NCBI GenBank assembly: GCA_017552435.1
Contig: JAFZPZ010000070.1
Location: 1-39,957 of the forward strand
Source: Bacteroidaceae bacterium
Lineage (GTDB): Bacteria; Bacteroidota; Bacteroidia; Bacteroidales; Bacteroidaceae
DNA: 39,957 nt
Direction of reading: 5' to 3'
How positions within the stretch are numbered: position 1 is the first letter of the stretch; each line of letters opens with the position of its first letter. Positions 9,127 through 17,567 of this stretch are shown one piece after another. The translations under genes and the position numbers were made by a program. The notes under the pieces were generated by a model. The model saw nothing but the letters and a program-made list of their open reading frames with translations, was not told the origin of the DNA and did no database searches.

Positions 9127-10692
9127 TTAGCCTAGAGTCTCGATGGCAAACTTCATGCGGCGGAGGGTCTCCTCCTTGCCGAGGAAGGCTGCAAGTTCGT
9201 ACATGTCGGGACCTTGTCCCTCGCCAACGAGGCAGATGCGCCAAGCGTTCCAGGGCTTGATGCCGGTCTTTTCTGCCCAGATATCGACAACAGCTTTCTG
9301 GCCTTCGATGCTGAAGTCCTCGATGCCGGCAAGCACGTCGGCAAGTTGCTGCATCTCTGTGGCGGTTGTTTCTTTCCAGTTTTTGCGGATGAACTTGTCC
9401 TCAGGGTCAAACTTGGAAGGAGCAACGAAGAAGAAACGCGTCAAGGGCCAAAGGTCACTGACGAAACTGATGTTGCGCTTGTGCTTCTGTCCCTGTCCGT
9501 CGGTATATTCGATGACCTTCAACTTCATCATGCGCACCACATCTGCCTCTTGCTCGGGCGTAGCGGTGATGCCCTGTTCGCGAAGTACTTTGTCGAAACA
9601 GGGCACCCAGGCCTCGTCGGGTTGCTGAAGCAGGTATTGATGATTGAACCAGGCGGCTTTGATGTAGTCGAACTTGGCACCGTTCTTCGAGCATTTGCTC
9701 AGGTCGAAGAGCTTCACCATCTCGTCGAGGGACATCACTTCCTGGTCATTGCCGGGATTCCAGCCGAGCAGAGCAAGGAAGTTGACGACAGCCTCGGGCA
9801 GATAGCCTTTTTCGCGATAACCGCTGCTCACTTCGCCGCTCTTGGGGTCGTGCCATTCGAGGGGGAAGACAGGGAAGCCCAGCTTGTCGCCGTCGCGCTT
9901 GCTGAGCTTGCCGTTGCCGACGGGCTTGAGTAGCAGGGGCAGATGGGCAAAGCGAGGCATAGTGTCTGCCCAACCGAAAGCCTCGTAGAGAAGGACATGC
10001 AATGGGGCACTGGGAAGCCATTCTTCGCCTCGGATGACGTGTGTCACCTCCATCAAGTGGTCATCCACGATATTGGCGAGATGGTAGGTGGGCAGCTCGT
10101 CGGCACTCTTGTAGAGCACCTTGTCGTCGAGGATGCTGCTGTTGATGCGGACCTCGCCTCGTATGATATCATCCACAATGACATCCCGACCGGGTTCGAT
10201 AAGGAAGCGCACGACATACTGTTTGCCTTCGCCGATGAGGGCATCCACCTCCTCTTTCGACATTGTCAACGAGTTGCGCATCTGCATGCGGGTGCTGGCA
10301 TCATACTGGAAATTCTCCACTTCGGCACGCTTGGCATCCAGTTCTTCCGGTGTATCGAAAGCAATGTAGGCCTTGCCTCTGTCCAGAAGCTCGCGCACGT
10401 ACTTCTTATATATATCGCGACGTTCGCTCTGACGATAAGGGCCGTGGTTGCCGCCGTAGCTCACACCTTCGTCGAACTTGATGCCCAGCCAGCGGAACGA
10501 CTCGATGATGTACTCTTCGGCTCCAGGCACAAAACGGGTGGAGTCGGTATCCTCAATGCGGAAAATCAGTTCACCGCCGTGCTGTTTTGCAAAGAGGTAG
10601 TTGTAGAGTGCAGTACGAACGCCGCCGATATGTAGCGGACCTGTGGGACTTGGGGCAAAACGAACCCGCACTTTTTTCAATTCACAATCCAT
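9127..10692 (-). CDS. gltX: Glutamyl-tRNA synthetase
   Basis: Charges tRNA-Glu with glutamate; cytoplasmic class I synthetase. The protein is 521 residues from the chosen start. The HIGH motif is [20 protein letters not shown] near the N-terminus and the KMSKS loop is [14 protein letters not shown]. The middle has the tRNA-contacting stretch [16 protein letters not shown]. The frame is open to 10818, but the extra 42 residues come from AT-rich intergenic repeat. I take the ATG at 10692 ([12 protein letters not shown]); an alternative TTG four codons later is possible. A TACTTTTG box at 10752-10745 lies about 53 bases upstream. It ends against rpoD at the shared terminator. Confidence 0.95.
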   Translation of the reverse strand: MDCELKKVRVRFAPSPTGPLHIGGVRTALYNYLFAKQHGGELIFRIEDTDSTRFVPGAEEYIIESFRWLGIKFDEGVSYGGNHGPYRQSERRDIYKKYVRELLDRGKAYIAFDTPEELDAKRAEVENFQYDASTRMQMRNSLTMSKEEVDALIGEGKQYVVRFLIEPGRDVIVDDIIRGEVRINSSILDDKVLYKSADELPTYHLANIVDDHLMEVTHVIRGEEWLPSAPLHVLLYEAFGWADTMPRFAHLPLLLKPVGNGKLSKRDGDKLGFPVFPLEWHDPKSGEVSSGYREKGYLPEAVVNFLALLGWNPGNDQEVMSLDEMVKLFDLSKCSKNGAKFDYIKAAWFNHQYLLQQPDEAWVPCFDKVLREQGITATPEQEADVVRMMKLKVIEYTDGQGQKHKRNISFVSDLWPLTRFFFVAPSKFDPEDKFIRKNWKETTATEMQQLADVLAGIEDFSIEGQKAVVDIWAEKTGIKPWNAWRICLVGEGQGPDMYELAAFLGKEETLRRMKFAIETLG

Positions 10693-10744
10693 AATTCTCA
10701 ATTCATATTTGTCATCTCCGCCACAAGACGGATTTATTTCCGTG

Positions 10745-10752
10745 CAAAAGTA
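10745..10752 (-). promoter_or_regulatory. -7 box for gltX
   Basis: TACTTTTG on the minus strand, about 53 bases before the chosen gltX start. The intervening leader contains AT-rich simple repeat. Confidence 0.45.
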
Positions 10753-10827
10753 CAACAAATAAATGAAAAAGTGAAACGTGGATAGTGAAAAAATATGGGA
10801 AGGAGGAAGAACTTTCAACTTTTTTCG

Positions 10828-10835
10828 TAACTTTG
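10828..10835 (+). promoter_or_regulatory. -7 box for the 7TM-HD gene
   Basis: TAACTTTG, followed by GC, 51 bases before the start at 10886; matches TAnnTTTG. No good -33 partner. Confidence 0.5.
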
Positions 10836-10885
10836 CAAACGAATTGCAATTATGAATTGTTAATTAGGAATTGTGAATTAAGGAA

Positions 10886-12940
10886 ATGAGCCGTTATAAT
10901 CATAAGCACAAGTTGAGCGTAAAGGCATACCTTTACCGAATTCTTTTCTCCATTATCGCCATTGCTATCCTGGTGGTTTTCATGCCGCACGAAACCACTT
11001 CTGCCTTTCATTACCAAAAGGGTGAGCCCTGGGATGAGGAGGCTTTCATCGCGCAGGATAGTTTCCCGATTCTGAAACCGGAAGAACAGGTGATCCATGA
11101 GCAGGATAGCTTGCGACAGTTCTATGTGCCCTATTTCCGACAGGATGTGGATATCCTGGAGCAGCAGCTGCAAGCGCTTCGTCAGGACTTCCACTCTTCG
11201 CCAGCCGCTGGTATTCCGTACTATTTTCTGCCTCATCTGCTTGAGAAACTTCAGCACATCTATTTGATAGGCATTCTCCCGGCAGAGACTGCAGCCCGCT
11301 TCGGCGATGACAGTCCGCAAAATGTGAACATTTATCATGGCAACGAATCCCGTGCCCGCTCTTTCTCTGAACTGTTTAGCGAGAAGACTGCCTATGAATA
11401 TATGGCTTACGAGGAAGATAGTATCCGTTTTAATCACAGCCATCTTCATGGACTGGATCTGGTGAAGTATATAAGCCCGAACCTGACATACGATGCAGAG
11501 AAAAGTGCTCAGCAGCGGCAGGAGGTGGACGCCAAGTTGGTTCGGACCAAGGGCGTTGTCCTGCAGGGACAGAAGGTCGTTGACAGAGGTCAGATAGTAG
11601 ATGACGAGGTAATCGAGATCCTGCATTCTTGGGAACAGCATCAGAAGGAGCACAAACTCAGTACCCGCGAGCGAGTGTCCCGCATCGGAGGACGTGCCCT
11701 CTATGCAGCCATCCTGGTGTTCCTTTTGCTTATGTATTTCCAGCAGTTCCGCAGTGATTATCTGGACAGCCTTCGCACAGTGCTCCTCATCATGAGCCTC
11801 TTCCTCATTTTCCCCATTGTTACCTATACGATTATGGCTCACATGTGGGCCAGCGTCTATCTGATGCCATATTGCGTGTTGCCCATCCTTCTGCGAATCT
11901 TCCTGGATTCCCGCACGGCATTCGTTACACACGTTATTACCATCCTGGCATCGGCTGTCGCCCTGACACAGCCTTTCCCTTTCATCGTCACACAGATAGT
12001 GGCGGGTCTTGTGGCTATCTATTCCCTGCGAGAACTTTCTCAGCGTTATGAACTCTTCCGCGCTGCTGTCCTGGTTACCCTGGCAACCCTTCTCACCTAT
12101 CTCTGTCTGGATTTTGTGAGGGGAACAGCCGACGGTAGCCTGCAGATCAGTCGTTGGCCTTACATCTATTTGACTGTAGCTGGTGTGCTCTCCATGCTTG
12201 TATATCTGTTGCTCATCCCTATCGAGCGTATTTTCGGTTTTACTTCAATCGTCACCCTGGTCGAGTTGCAGAATGTCAACAATCCGTTGCTACGTCGTCT
12301 CTCGGAGGAGGCCAACGGTACCTTCAATCACAGTTTGCAGGTGGCCAATCTCGCAGCGGAGGTTGCCAATAAGGTCGGAGCCAAGGCACAACTCGTCCGT
12401 ACAGGAGCGCTTTACCACGACATAGGGAAACTCGAGAATGCCGTTTTCTTCACGGAGAACCAGAATGGCAAGAATCCCCATGAGGGGCTTTCCTACGAAC
12501 GTAGTGCCCAGATTATTATTCAGCATGTGGAAAACGGGCTTCGGTTGGCGGACAAGTACAAGTTGCCGGCTATCGTCCGCGACTTCATTTCCACACATCA
12601 TGGTCGCAGCTTGACGCGCTATTTCTATGTTTCCAAGAAGAACGAAAATCCGGATTCACCCATTGATGTTAGTCTTTTCACCTATCCTGGTCCCAAACCG
12701 CAGACTTTGGAGCAGGCTATCCTGATGATGGCCGACGCTGTGGAGGCTGCTTCGCGCAGTCTGTCTGAATATACCGAGGAAAGCATCAATGCGATGGTCG
12801 AGAAGATTGTCGGTGCCCAGGTGAACGAGGGGAGTTTCAGCGAGTGTGCTATCACTTTCCGCGAGATTGCAGAGGCGAAAGAGGTGCTTTGTGCACGTCT
12901 CCGCACCGTCTATCATACCAGAATACAGTACCCCGAGTGA
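10886..12940 (+). CDS. 7TM-HD family cyclic dinucleotide phosphodiesterase (PgpH-like)
   Basis: Membrane protein of the 7TMR-HDED/HDIG class; family members such as Listeria PgpH hydrolyse cyclic di-AMP. The 684 residues give an N-terminal membrane segment (about 14-33), an extracytoplasmic domain to about 265, a block of six or seven membrane segments at 270-455, and a cytoplasmic HD domain. The metal-binding HD pair is in GALYHDIGKLEN (about 511-512), with further conserved blocks NPHEGLSYERS, ISTHHGRSLTRYFY and MADAVEAASRSL. All the usual HD-domain metal ligands appear present. It faces away from gltX and has its own -7 box. The nucleotide specificity is inferred from family membership, not seen. 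Confidence 0.88.
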   Translation: MSRYNHKHKLSVKAYLYRILFSIIAIAILVVFMPHETTSAFHYQKGEPWDEEAFIAQDSFPILKPEEQVIHEQDSLRQFYVPYFRQDVDILEQQLQALRQDFHSSPAAGIPYYFLPHLLEKLQHIYLIGILPAETAARFGDDSPQNVNIYHGNESRARSFSELFSEKTAYEYMAYEEDSIRFNHSHLHGLDLVKYISPNLTYDAEKSAQQRQEVDAKLVRTKGVVLQGQKVVDRGQIVDDEVIEILHSWEQHQKEHKLSTRERVSRIGGRALYAAILVFLLLMYFQQFRSDYLDSLRTVLLIMSLFLIFPIVTYTIMAHMWASVYLMPYCVLPILLRIFLDSRTAFVTHVITILASAVALTQPFPFIVTQIVAGLVAIYSLRELSQRYELFRAAVLVTLATLLTYLCLDFVRGTADGSLQISRWPYIYLTVAGVLSMLVYLLLIPIERIFGFTSIVTLVELQNVNNPLLRRLSEEANGTFNHSLQVANLAAEVANKVGAKAQLVRTGALYHDIGKLENAVFFTENQNGKNPHEGLSYERSAQIIIQHVENGLRLADKYKLPAIVRDFISTHHGRSLTRYFYVSKKNENPDSPIDVSLFTYPGPKPQTLEQAILMMADAVEAASRSLSEYTEESINAMVEKIVGAQVNEGSFSECAITFREIAEAKEVLCARLRTVYHTRIQYPE

Positions 12941-13023
12941 CCGCATCCTGTGCTCCCGGCTCCGCAAAATTGCAGAAAAGGAGCGTTTTGTATGGGTGGC
13001 AAGAAAATTTTTTTTTATTTTTC

Positions 13024-13055
13024 TTTGGGGTTTGGATAAAAAAGTGTAACTTTGC
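13024..13055 (+). promoter_or_regulatory. Promoter of tRNA-Leu and probably of the lipoprotein gene
   Basis: TTTG at 13024-13027, 20 bases, then TAACTTTG at 13048-13055. This is one of the best -33/-7 pairs in the window. The tRNA 5' end is 11 bases later. No separate promoter is visible for the lipoprotein gene that follows. Confidence 0.75.
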
Positions 13056-13066
13056 TCCCGATATAT

Positions 13067-13148
13067 GCGCTTGTGGTGGAATTGGTAGACACGCCAGACT
13101 TAGGATCTGGTGCCGAGAGGCGTGTAAGTTCGAGTCTTATCAGGCGTA
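13067..13148 (+). tRNA. tRNA-Leu (anticodon TAG)
   Basis: Class II tRNA with a long variable arm. The acceptor GCGCTTG pairs with CAGGCGT (one G-T), the anticodon stem CCAGA/TCTGG encloses CTTAGGA with anticodon TAG, the variable arm is TGCCGAGAGGCGT, and the T arm is AAGTTCGAGTCTT. CCA is not encoded. It is only 16 bases from the next start codon. Confidence 0.95.
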
Positions 13149-13164
13149 CAATATAATTTGGGCT

Positions 13165-15258
13165 ATGAAGAATCTTTTTTCATTCTTTCGTATTTTTGTT
13201 CTACTGTTGTTCGTGACTTCTTGTACGGAAAACATAGACACTTCTGCACGCTATGTTTTCACGGAACACACCATTGCCAGCTATCTTGAGGATCATTCGC
13301 AGTTCAGTGAATATGTGCGGCTGATGAAGGAACAGAAGGTTAGTGAGATCAGTGAAACCAGTGTATATCAGCTGATGACAGCGTATGGCTACTATACCTG
13401 TTTCGCTCCGACCAACCAAGCTATCCAACTTTACCTGGATTCGCTCGTCATCAAGGGTATCATCCCCGAAGCCAACTGGGATGCCTTCCCCGACCAAAGA
13501 ACTCTGGACAGTATTCGTTCTGTGTTAGTGCTCAACAGTATCCTTGATGGCACGAAGGAGGAGACGGTATTCTACTCTGCCGAGTTTCCGAGGACCAATC
13601 AGGAGTTTTCCATCAATACGATGGCAGACAGGAAGATAAGTGTCACATACTATAGGCAGGACCCCGACAGTATGGCAATCGATGGCATCTGTCCCGTTTC
13701 CAAAAAGAACCGTGACATCGAGACCATCAATGGCTTCATCCATCAGGTCGGCTACGTCATCAATCCCAGCAACGAAACACTAGGCAGCACCCTGCACAAG
13801 TACACCATCGATTACACCAGCAACCTCACCGTGATGTCAAAACTCGTGGAGATTTGCGGCTTGATAGATACCCTCACACGCGTGAGGGACGAGCGCTACG
13901 AGCGGCTCTATCGTACCGGCGCCTTCCCCTCATTCAACTGGCAGTTGCGCAGCTGGCCGATTCCTCCACCAGAGCACCGCAAATATGGCTTTACATTCTT
14001 TGCCGAAACCGATGAGTTCTGGGAGAAAGAGCTGGGTAAGGATCGCCGCGATATCACCAAGGAGGATGTGATGGATTGGTTAGAAGAACAGGAATTCTAT
14101 CCCGAAGCCGTCAGGGATGGGAATTACACCAACGAGAATAACCTGCTCAACTTGTTTGTCACCTATCACCTTCTGCCTCAGCGCATACCCGTGGACAAAC
14201 TGGCTCTGCACTACAACGAGAAGGGCTTCAATTACAAAAACAAAAATGCAGCGCCCACCGTTCCCGTCTGGGCACACTATGTTACGATGGGCAAGCGTCG
14301 CCTGCTGCGCATCTGGGAGAGCGCCGAGAGTGGAGGACCTTGCCTGAACCGTTTCCCGAAACTCAACAACGGACGTCACGAGGACTACCACGAGAAGGAG
14401 TGCTCCGATGAGAATAAAGGTGTCTTCATAAACACAGATGAAACCTCTGGTATCATCAAGCTCATCAATGCCATCATCTATCCTATCAACGGACCCATCG
14501 CCTATTCGGAACATGTTCGCAACGAGTTGGGCAAAGTGCGCCTCCGCTACGATTCATGGGAGTTCCAGCCCGAAGCTATGAACAACGATTTGCGTCTCAC
14601 GTCCAAGACCGATGCTTGCTGGTACTTCTCCAGCGACCCCGACAAACAGTACTTCGATAATATGACTGTCAACAGCAAGCAGACAAGATTCATGCTCCTA
14701 AGTGGTCGCGACCAGAGTTGGCCTAACTATCAGGGCGACGAGGTGCTGGCTGAAGGTGTCTATGACATCACCTTCACTTTGCCTCCTGTACCCAGAGCAG
14801 GCATCTACGAGATACGAATGGGCGTTTCCACCTATAGTGGCACACGCGGCATATGTCAGGTCTATTGGGGGTCTCGGAAAGACCAGCTCGTAGCCTCGGG
14901 TATTCCCGTCAACATGCAGTTGGGTGGTAACGCAGTTCCTAATGTCCTGGGATGGGAAAAAGACACCGACGACGAAGACTATGATGCTGAGGTAGATAAG
15001 AAAATGCGTAACAACGGCTTCATGAAGGGGCCCGAGTACATTGTGGCCAGTGCTGGTGGTAGAGAAACCAACCGAATGAACGCAGGTTCTACGCGCCGTA
15101 TTGTCGTCCGCGAGCAAATGTCGCCAGACGTGGTCTATTACATGCGCTTCAAGACGGTTCAACCGGACTATAACACAAAACAGCTCTTCGTCGATTATCT
15201 CGAATGGTGCCCCAAGGAAGTTTACGACAACCCCGAGCATCCAGAAGATATCTGGTAA
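13165..15258 (+). CDS. Fasciclin (FAS1) domain lipoprotein
   Basis: Predicted surface or periplasmic lipoprotein of 697 residues. The start ATG at 13165 gives a hydrophobic signal (MKNLFSFFRIFVLLLFVTSC) with lipobox VTSC, so the mature protein begins at Cys20. A FAS1 domain covers about residues 35-205, with the typical TCFAPTNQAI block. A second, more divergent FAS1-like region spans about 215-385 (YGFTFFAETDEF). The C-terminal 300 residues resemble the beta-rich tails of Bacteroidetes fasciclin proteins often placed near SusC/SusD genes, but no SusC/D pair is adjacent here. The frame is open upstream to 12844 through the tRNA, so that extension is not coding. Its role, perhaps adhesion or glycan binding, is not established. 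Confidence 0.85.
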   Translation: MKNLFSFFRIFVLLLFVTSCTENIDTSARYVFTEHTIASYLEDHSQFSEYVRLMKEQKVSEISETSVYQLMTAYGYYTCFAPTNQAIQLYLDSLVIKGIIPEANWDAFPDQRTLDSIRSVLVLNSILDGTKEETVFYSAEFPRTNQEFSINTMADRKISVTYYRQDPDSMAIDGICPVSKKNRDIETINGFIHQVGYVINPSNETLGSTLHKYTIDYTSNLTVMSKLVEICGLIDTLTRVRDERYERLYRTGAFPSFNWQLRSWPIPPPEHRKYGFTFFAETDEFWEKELGKDRRDITKEDVMDWLEEQEFYPEAVRDGNYTNENNLLNLFVTYHLLPQRIPVDKLALHYNEKGFNYKNKNAAPTVPVWAHYVTMGKRRLLRIWESAESGGPCLNRFPKLNNGRHEDYHEKECSDENKGVFINTDETSGIIKLINAIIYPINGPIAYSEHVRNELGKVRLRYDSWEFQPEAMNNDLRLTSKTDACWYFSSDPDKQYFDNMTVNSKQTRFMLLSGRDQSWPNYQGDEVLAEGVYDITFTLPPVPRAGIYEIRMGVSTYSGTRGICQVYWGSRKDQLVASGIPVNMQLGGNAVPNVLGWEKDTDDEDYDAEVDKKMRNNGFMKGPEYIVASAGGRETNRMNAGSTRRIVVREQMSPDVVYYMRFKTVQPDYNTKQLFVDYLEWCPKEVYDNPEHPEDIW

Positions 15259-15284
15259 TGTAACTCCAGGGCGGATAAAAAAAT

Positions 15285-15307
15285 GAAGGCTGCAAATCGC
15301 AGCCTTC
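15285..15307. terminator. Bidirectional terminator
   Basis: A perfect 9-bp stem GAAGGCTGC/GCAGCCTTC with loop AAATC, preceded by A7 and followed by a T-rich stretch. It separates the convergent lipoprotein and kinase genes. Confidence 0.85.
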
Positions 15308-15312
15308 GTTTG

Positions 15313-16437
15313 TTATTTCAGTTTCGAATTGATGAATTCTTTCATCTCTGGGTAGTGGCGCTCGATGCTGAGCAGCAGGTGCAGCTGGTTATTGGCGCGG
15401 ACGAAGTTGTGGTCGGGGTACTGGCACTTCCAGTACTTGTCGCCGCTAAGGTAGTCCCAGAGGAAACGGACGCATTGCATGTAGGGGAAGAGAGCTGTGG
15501 CGTAGGGCAGGTTCTCTATCTCGACGGGTAGCAGGAAGCTGCGGGCACTCTCCAGATAGCCCTCGGTGAAGGCCTTGAAGATGTCCATGCGGAACTCCAC
15601 CTTGTCCATATCCGGGCAGTCCTCTGCCACGCGGTTGGCTCCGGTGCGCAGGAAGTCGCCGTAGTCGGAGAAGATGAAGTTGGGCATCACGGTGTCGAGG
15701 TCGATGACGCAGAGCACGTTGTCCTGCTTGTCGAACATCATGTTGTTCACCTTCGTGTCGCAATGGCAGACGCGTTTGGGCAGTGTTCCCTCGCGTCCCA
15801 TCCGCTCGGCCTTGCACATCTCTTCGGCTCGCTTTTCTATCTCAGCGAGCATGTTCTGTACGCGCTCTTCTTTGACTCTTCCTGCAGGATCGCGTTTCAC
15901 GACCTCTCTCAACTGCTCCAGGCGGAACTCCATGTTGTGGAAGTCCTTGATGGTCTCGCCCAACTGCACGGGGATGTCGGCAAGCATAGCCTGGAAGTTG
16001 CCGAAGGCCAGACCTGCAGCGCGGCTGCTGTCGGGATCGACGGCCTGCTTGGTGATGGCATCGTCGATGAAGACCATCAGGCGCCAGTAGGACTCAGACC
16101 CCCCATCCCCCTTTTGGGGGAGTTCCTTTACGTAGAGTTTGCCGTCGGCCTTTGCGGGGATGAAGCGCAACACGCGGCGGTCGATGTCGGGTGTGCCCTG
16201 TGCGGCAAGTTTTGCCCGGATGTGAGAGGTGACGGCATCAATGTTGCGCATCACCATATCCACATCGGGGAAGACGTTGTGGTTGACGCGCTGCAGCACA
16301 TAGTCGGGCTTGTCCGGTTCGGCAGTCTTTACTTTGTAGGTGTCGTTGATGAGTCCCTCGCCCAGCGGCTTTATCTCGCTGACGGTCCCCTCGTAGGCAA
16401 AACGCCCAACGATGCTTGATAATAGTTCTTGGTTCAT
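15313..16437 (-). CDS. Aminoglycoside phosphotransferase-fold kinase, NahK-like
   Basis: Small-molecule kinase of the choline/aminoglycoside kinase fold. The closest functional group I recognise is the N-acetylhexosamine 1-kinase type found in Bacteroidetes and bifidobacteria, which makes sugar 1-phosphates in the cytoplasm. The 374 residues show a nucleotide loop (LGEGLINDTYKV, about 26-37), the catalytic loop VCHCDTKVNNMMFD with H, D and N, and the metal-binding CVIDLDTVMPN. The C-terminus is helical. A GC-rich palindromic repeat (16098-16125) lies inside the gene and codes in frame for about eight residues around QKGDGG. The gene is single, bounded by a terminator and by the island's left repeat. 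The substrate is inferred only. Confidence 0.75.
   Translation of the reverse strand: MNQELLSSIVGRFAYEGTVSEIKPLGEGLINDTYKVKTAEPDKPDYVLQRVNHNVFPDVDMVMRNIDAVTSHIRAKLAAQGTPDIDRRVLRFIPAKADGKLYVKELPQKGDGGSESYWRLMVFIDDAITKQAVDPDSSRAAGLAFGNFQAMLADIPVQLGETIKDFHNMEFRLEQLREVVKRDPAGRVKEERVQNMLAEIEKRAEEMCKAERMGREGTLPKRVCHCDTKVNNMMFDKQDNVLCVIDLDTVMPNFIFSDYGDFLRTGANRVAEDCPDMDKVEFRMDIFKAFTEGYLESARSFLLPVEIENLPYATALFPYMQCVRFLWDYLSGDKYWKCQYPDHNFVRANNQLHLLLSIERHYPEMKEFINSKLK
16098..16125. repeat. GC-rich palindromic mini-repeat inside the NahK-like gene
   Basis: The core CCCCCTTTTGGGGG (16107-16120) lies in a unit matching 25 of 29 bases of the unit at 37649-37678 inside queE. It is read through in frame without stops. 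Confidence 0.7.
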
Positions 16438-16473
16438 AGTTTTTCGCTTTTAGCTCAAGCAGAAAAGCCAGAG

Positions 16474-16481
16474 CAAAGTTA
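16474..16481 (-). promoter_or_regulatory. -7 box for the NahK-like gene
   Basis: TAACTTTG on the minus strand, about 37 bases before the start. A second candidate, TATCTTTG, lies at 16510-16503. Confidence 0.45.
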
Positions 16482-16551
16482 GTAGTTAATTGTTTTTATT
16501 TGCAAAGATACAAAAAAAAGTGAAAAGTGAAAAGTGAAAAAATTATTTGTA

Positions 16552-16608
16552 TTTTTGCTGAAACGTGCAAGAGAAAAGATGGAAAAATGGGTTCATATGG
16601 GGTATGTT
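16552..16608 (+). repeat. 57-bp inverted repeat, left copy (island boundary)
   Basis: Bases 16552-16608 are the exact reverse complement of 27569-27625, 57 of 57. The match stops abruptly on both sides. Starting at its outer end it reads TTTTTGCTGAAACGTGCAAG. It contains an ATG (16579) that opens a short frame, MEKWVHMGYV, kept in both copies. It lies just outside the accessory genes and just beyond a gene-free AAAAGTG simple repeat (16517-16541). Confidence 0.9.
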
Positions 16609-16862
16609 ATTAGGTAAATCTCCGCTGCTGCCGCCTAAATGCCTTGAAAAGAGCAAAGTGAAAAAAGTGTATTTCTGTTGTAACTCGCTGAAAACTAGAG
16701 TCTCTCCGAATCGGATAGGCTCCTTTACTAGGTTTTGACCCTGAATTTCATGTCTTCGAGAGCCCGAATGCCCGCGCAAGACCGCTAACTTTTCGATGAC
16801 CGCCTGATTGGGTTGGGCTAAATTTTGGTTACAGCTACGGAATTTGCACTATTGTAAATTAT
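16609..16862. other. Gene-free left shoulder of the island
   Basis: No recognisable gene. An open frame on the minus strand (16543-16779) matches nothing I know. The stretch holds a small palindrome TCCGAATCGGA and, at 16794-16835, one copy of an imperfect direct repeat. Confidence 0.4.
16794..16835 (+). repeat. Imperfect direct repeat, left copy
   Basis: Shares CGATGACCGCCTGATT exactly with the right copy near 26769. Similar sequence continues (GGGTTGGGCTA and TTTTGGTTAC against GGGGTAGGGTTA and TTTTGGTAAC). It lies between the left 57-bp repeat and the first island gene. Confidence 0.5.
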
Positions 16863-17069
16863 TCAGTTGTCTTTTCCCGACAACAATTCCTCTGCCAATG
16901 CTTTAACCTTTTGCTCAGTTATAGGCTCCTTAGACGAATACAACTCTTGCGTCAGCGGACTATTCATCACCAGCCCTGTTGCGTCTCGTGGTTCGAGATC
17001 ATATTCCGATACCAGATAGGCTGCAAGGTCAGCCATCAAATCCTCGAACTTCAAATATCTCTCTTCCAT
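16863..17069 (-). CDS. Small protein of a DUF3990/DUF3791-type cluster
   Basis: A 68-residue acidic, helix-rich protein; no family recognised with certainty. Its middle (LAAYLVSEYDLEPRDATGLV) resembles the short DUF3791 proteins that usually accompany DUF3990 genes, but the match is weak. It starts six bases after the DUF3990 stop and so belongs to the same transcript as 17076-17567 and 17564-18031. It may be an accessory antitoxin or a second DUF3791-like partner. It is the last gene before the gene-free shoulder of the island. Confidence 0.6.
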   Translation of the reverse strand: MEERYLKFEDLMADLAAYLVSEYDLEPRDATGLVMNSPLTQELYSSKEPITEQKVKALAEELLSGKDN

Positions 17070-17075
17070 ATTCTG

Positions 17076-17567
17076 TCAATCTTTAACCAATTCTTTCAAT
17101 GCCCTTGCCGTACAAAAGCAATATTGTATGTAAGTGCTGCCAAACTGCGAGACATGTTCGGCAAAGTCAAGCAAAGCCTCTGTATCCAGATAATGTTTGC
17201 CGTATTTCTGCTTGTGACGTTCAATTTCCTTATCTACGAAAGCATCAGCCACAGGGCCAATTACTATATCATATTCGTGTGTAAAAGTCTCGTCCGTACG
17301 ATTCAAGATGATAAACTTGGACCACCCAGCACTGAAGCCCTTGAATATTTTTATCTTCAGCCTATGCTCTTGCGCCTTGGCAGGATAATAGAGGAAAGGT
17401 GAGACCACGATTTCTCCACCATCTCTGCTTGCCCGACGCTTACCCATCATATACGCACGCTGCCATTGAGGAGTCAGGTAGAATCCACGACCAAAGTCGT
17501 TCTTCGACTGGCATTTTACCAGATCAGGTTGCACGATTTCAACGTTGCTCCCATGCAAGAGTCTCAT
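17076..17567 (-). CDS. DUF3990 protein, ADP-ribosyltransferase-like putative toxin
   Basis: A 163-residue protein with the DUF3990 pattern. The N-terminus reads MRLLHGSNVEI, then FGRGFYLTPQWQRAY. This mirrors the NAD-binding layout of PARP/diphtheria-type ADP-ribosyltransferases, in which an HG motif is followed by a G-(I/F)-Y block and an aromatic further on. A later EYDIVIGPVAD supplies acidic residues that could fill the third catalytic position. The start overlaps the HTH-DUF3791 stop by four bases (ATGA), so translation is coupled to the upstream regulator. By position and fold I infer a toxin that modifies a target with NAD. No activity has been shown from sequence, and an immobile NAD-binding role is possible. 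Confidence 0.75.
   Translation of the reverse strand: MRLLHGSNVEIVQPDLVKCQSKNDFGRGFYLTPQWQRAYMMGKRRASRDGGEIVVSPFLYYPAKAQEHRLKIKIFKGFSAGWSKFIILNRTDETFTHEYDIVIGPVADAFVDKEIERHKQKYGKHYLDTEALLDFAEHVSQFGSTYIQYCFCTARALKELVKD

Noticed and set aside
13067-13148. tRNA-Leu as island attachment site
   Set aside because: No repeat of its 3' end was found near the island or elsewhere in the window, and the next genes are not mobile-element genes.
12844-13164. N-terminal extension of the fasciclin protein
   Set aside because: The upstream open frame runs through the 3' end of the phosphodiesterase gene and through tRNA-Leu; the lipoprotein signal at 13165 is the convincing start.
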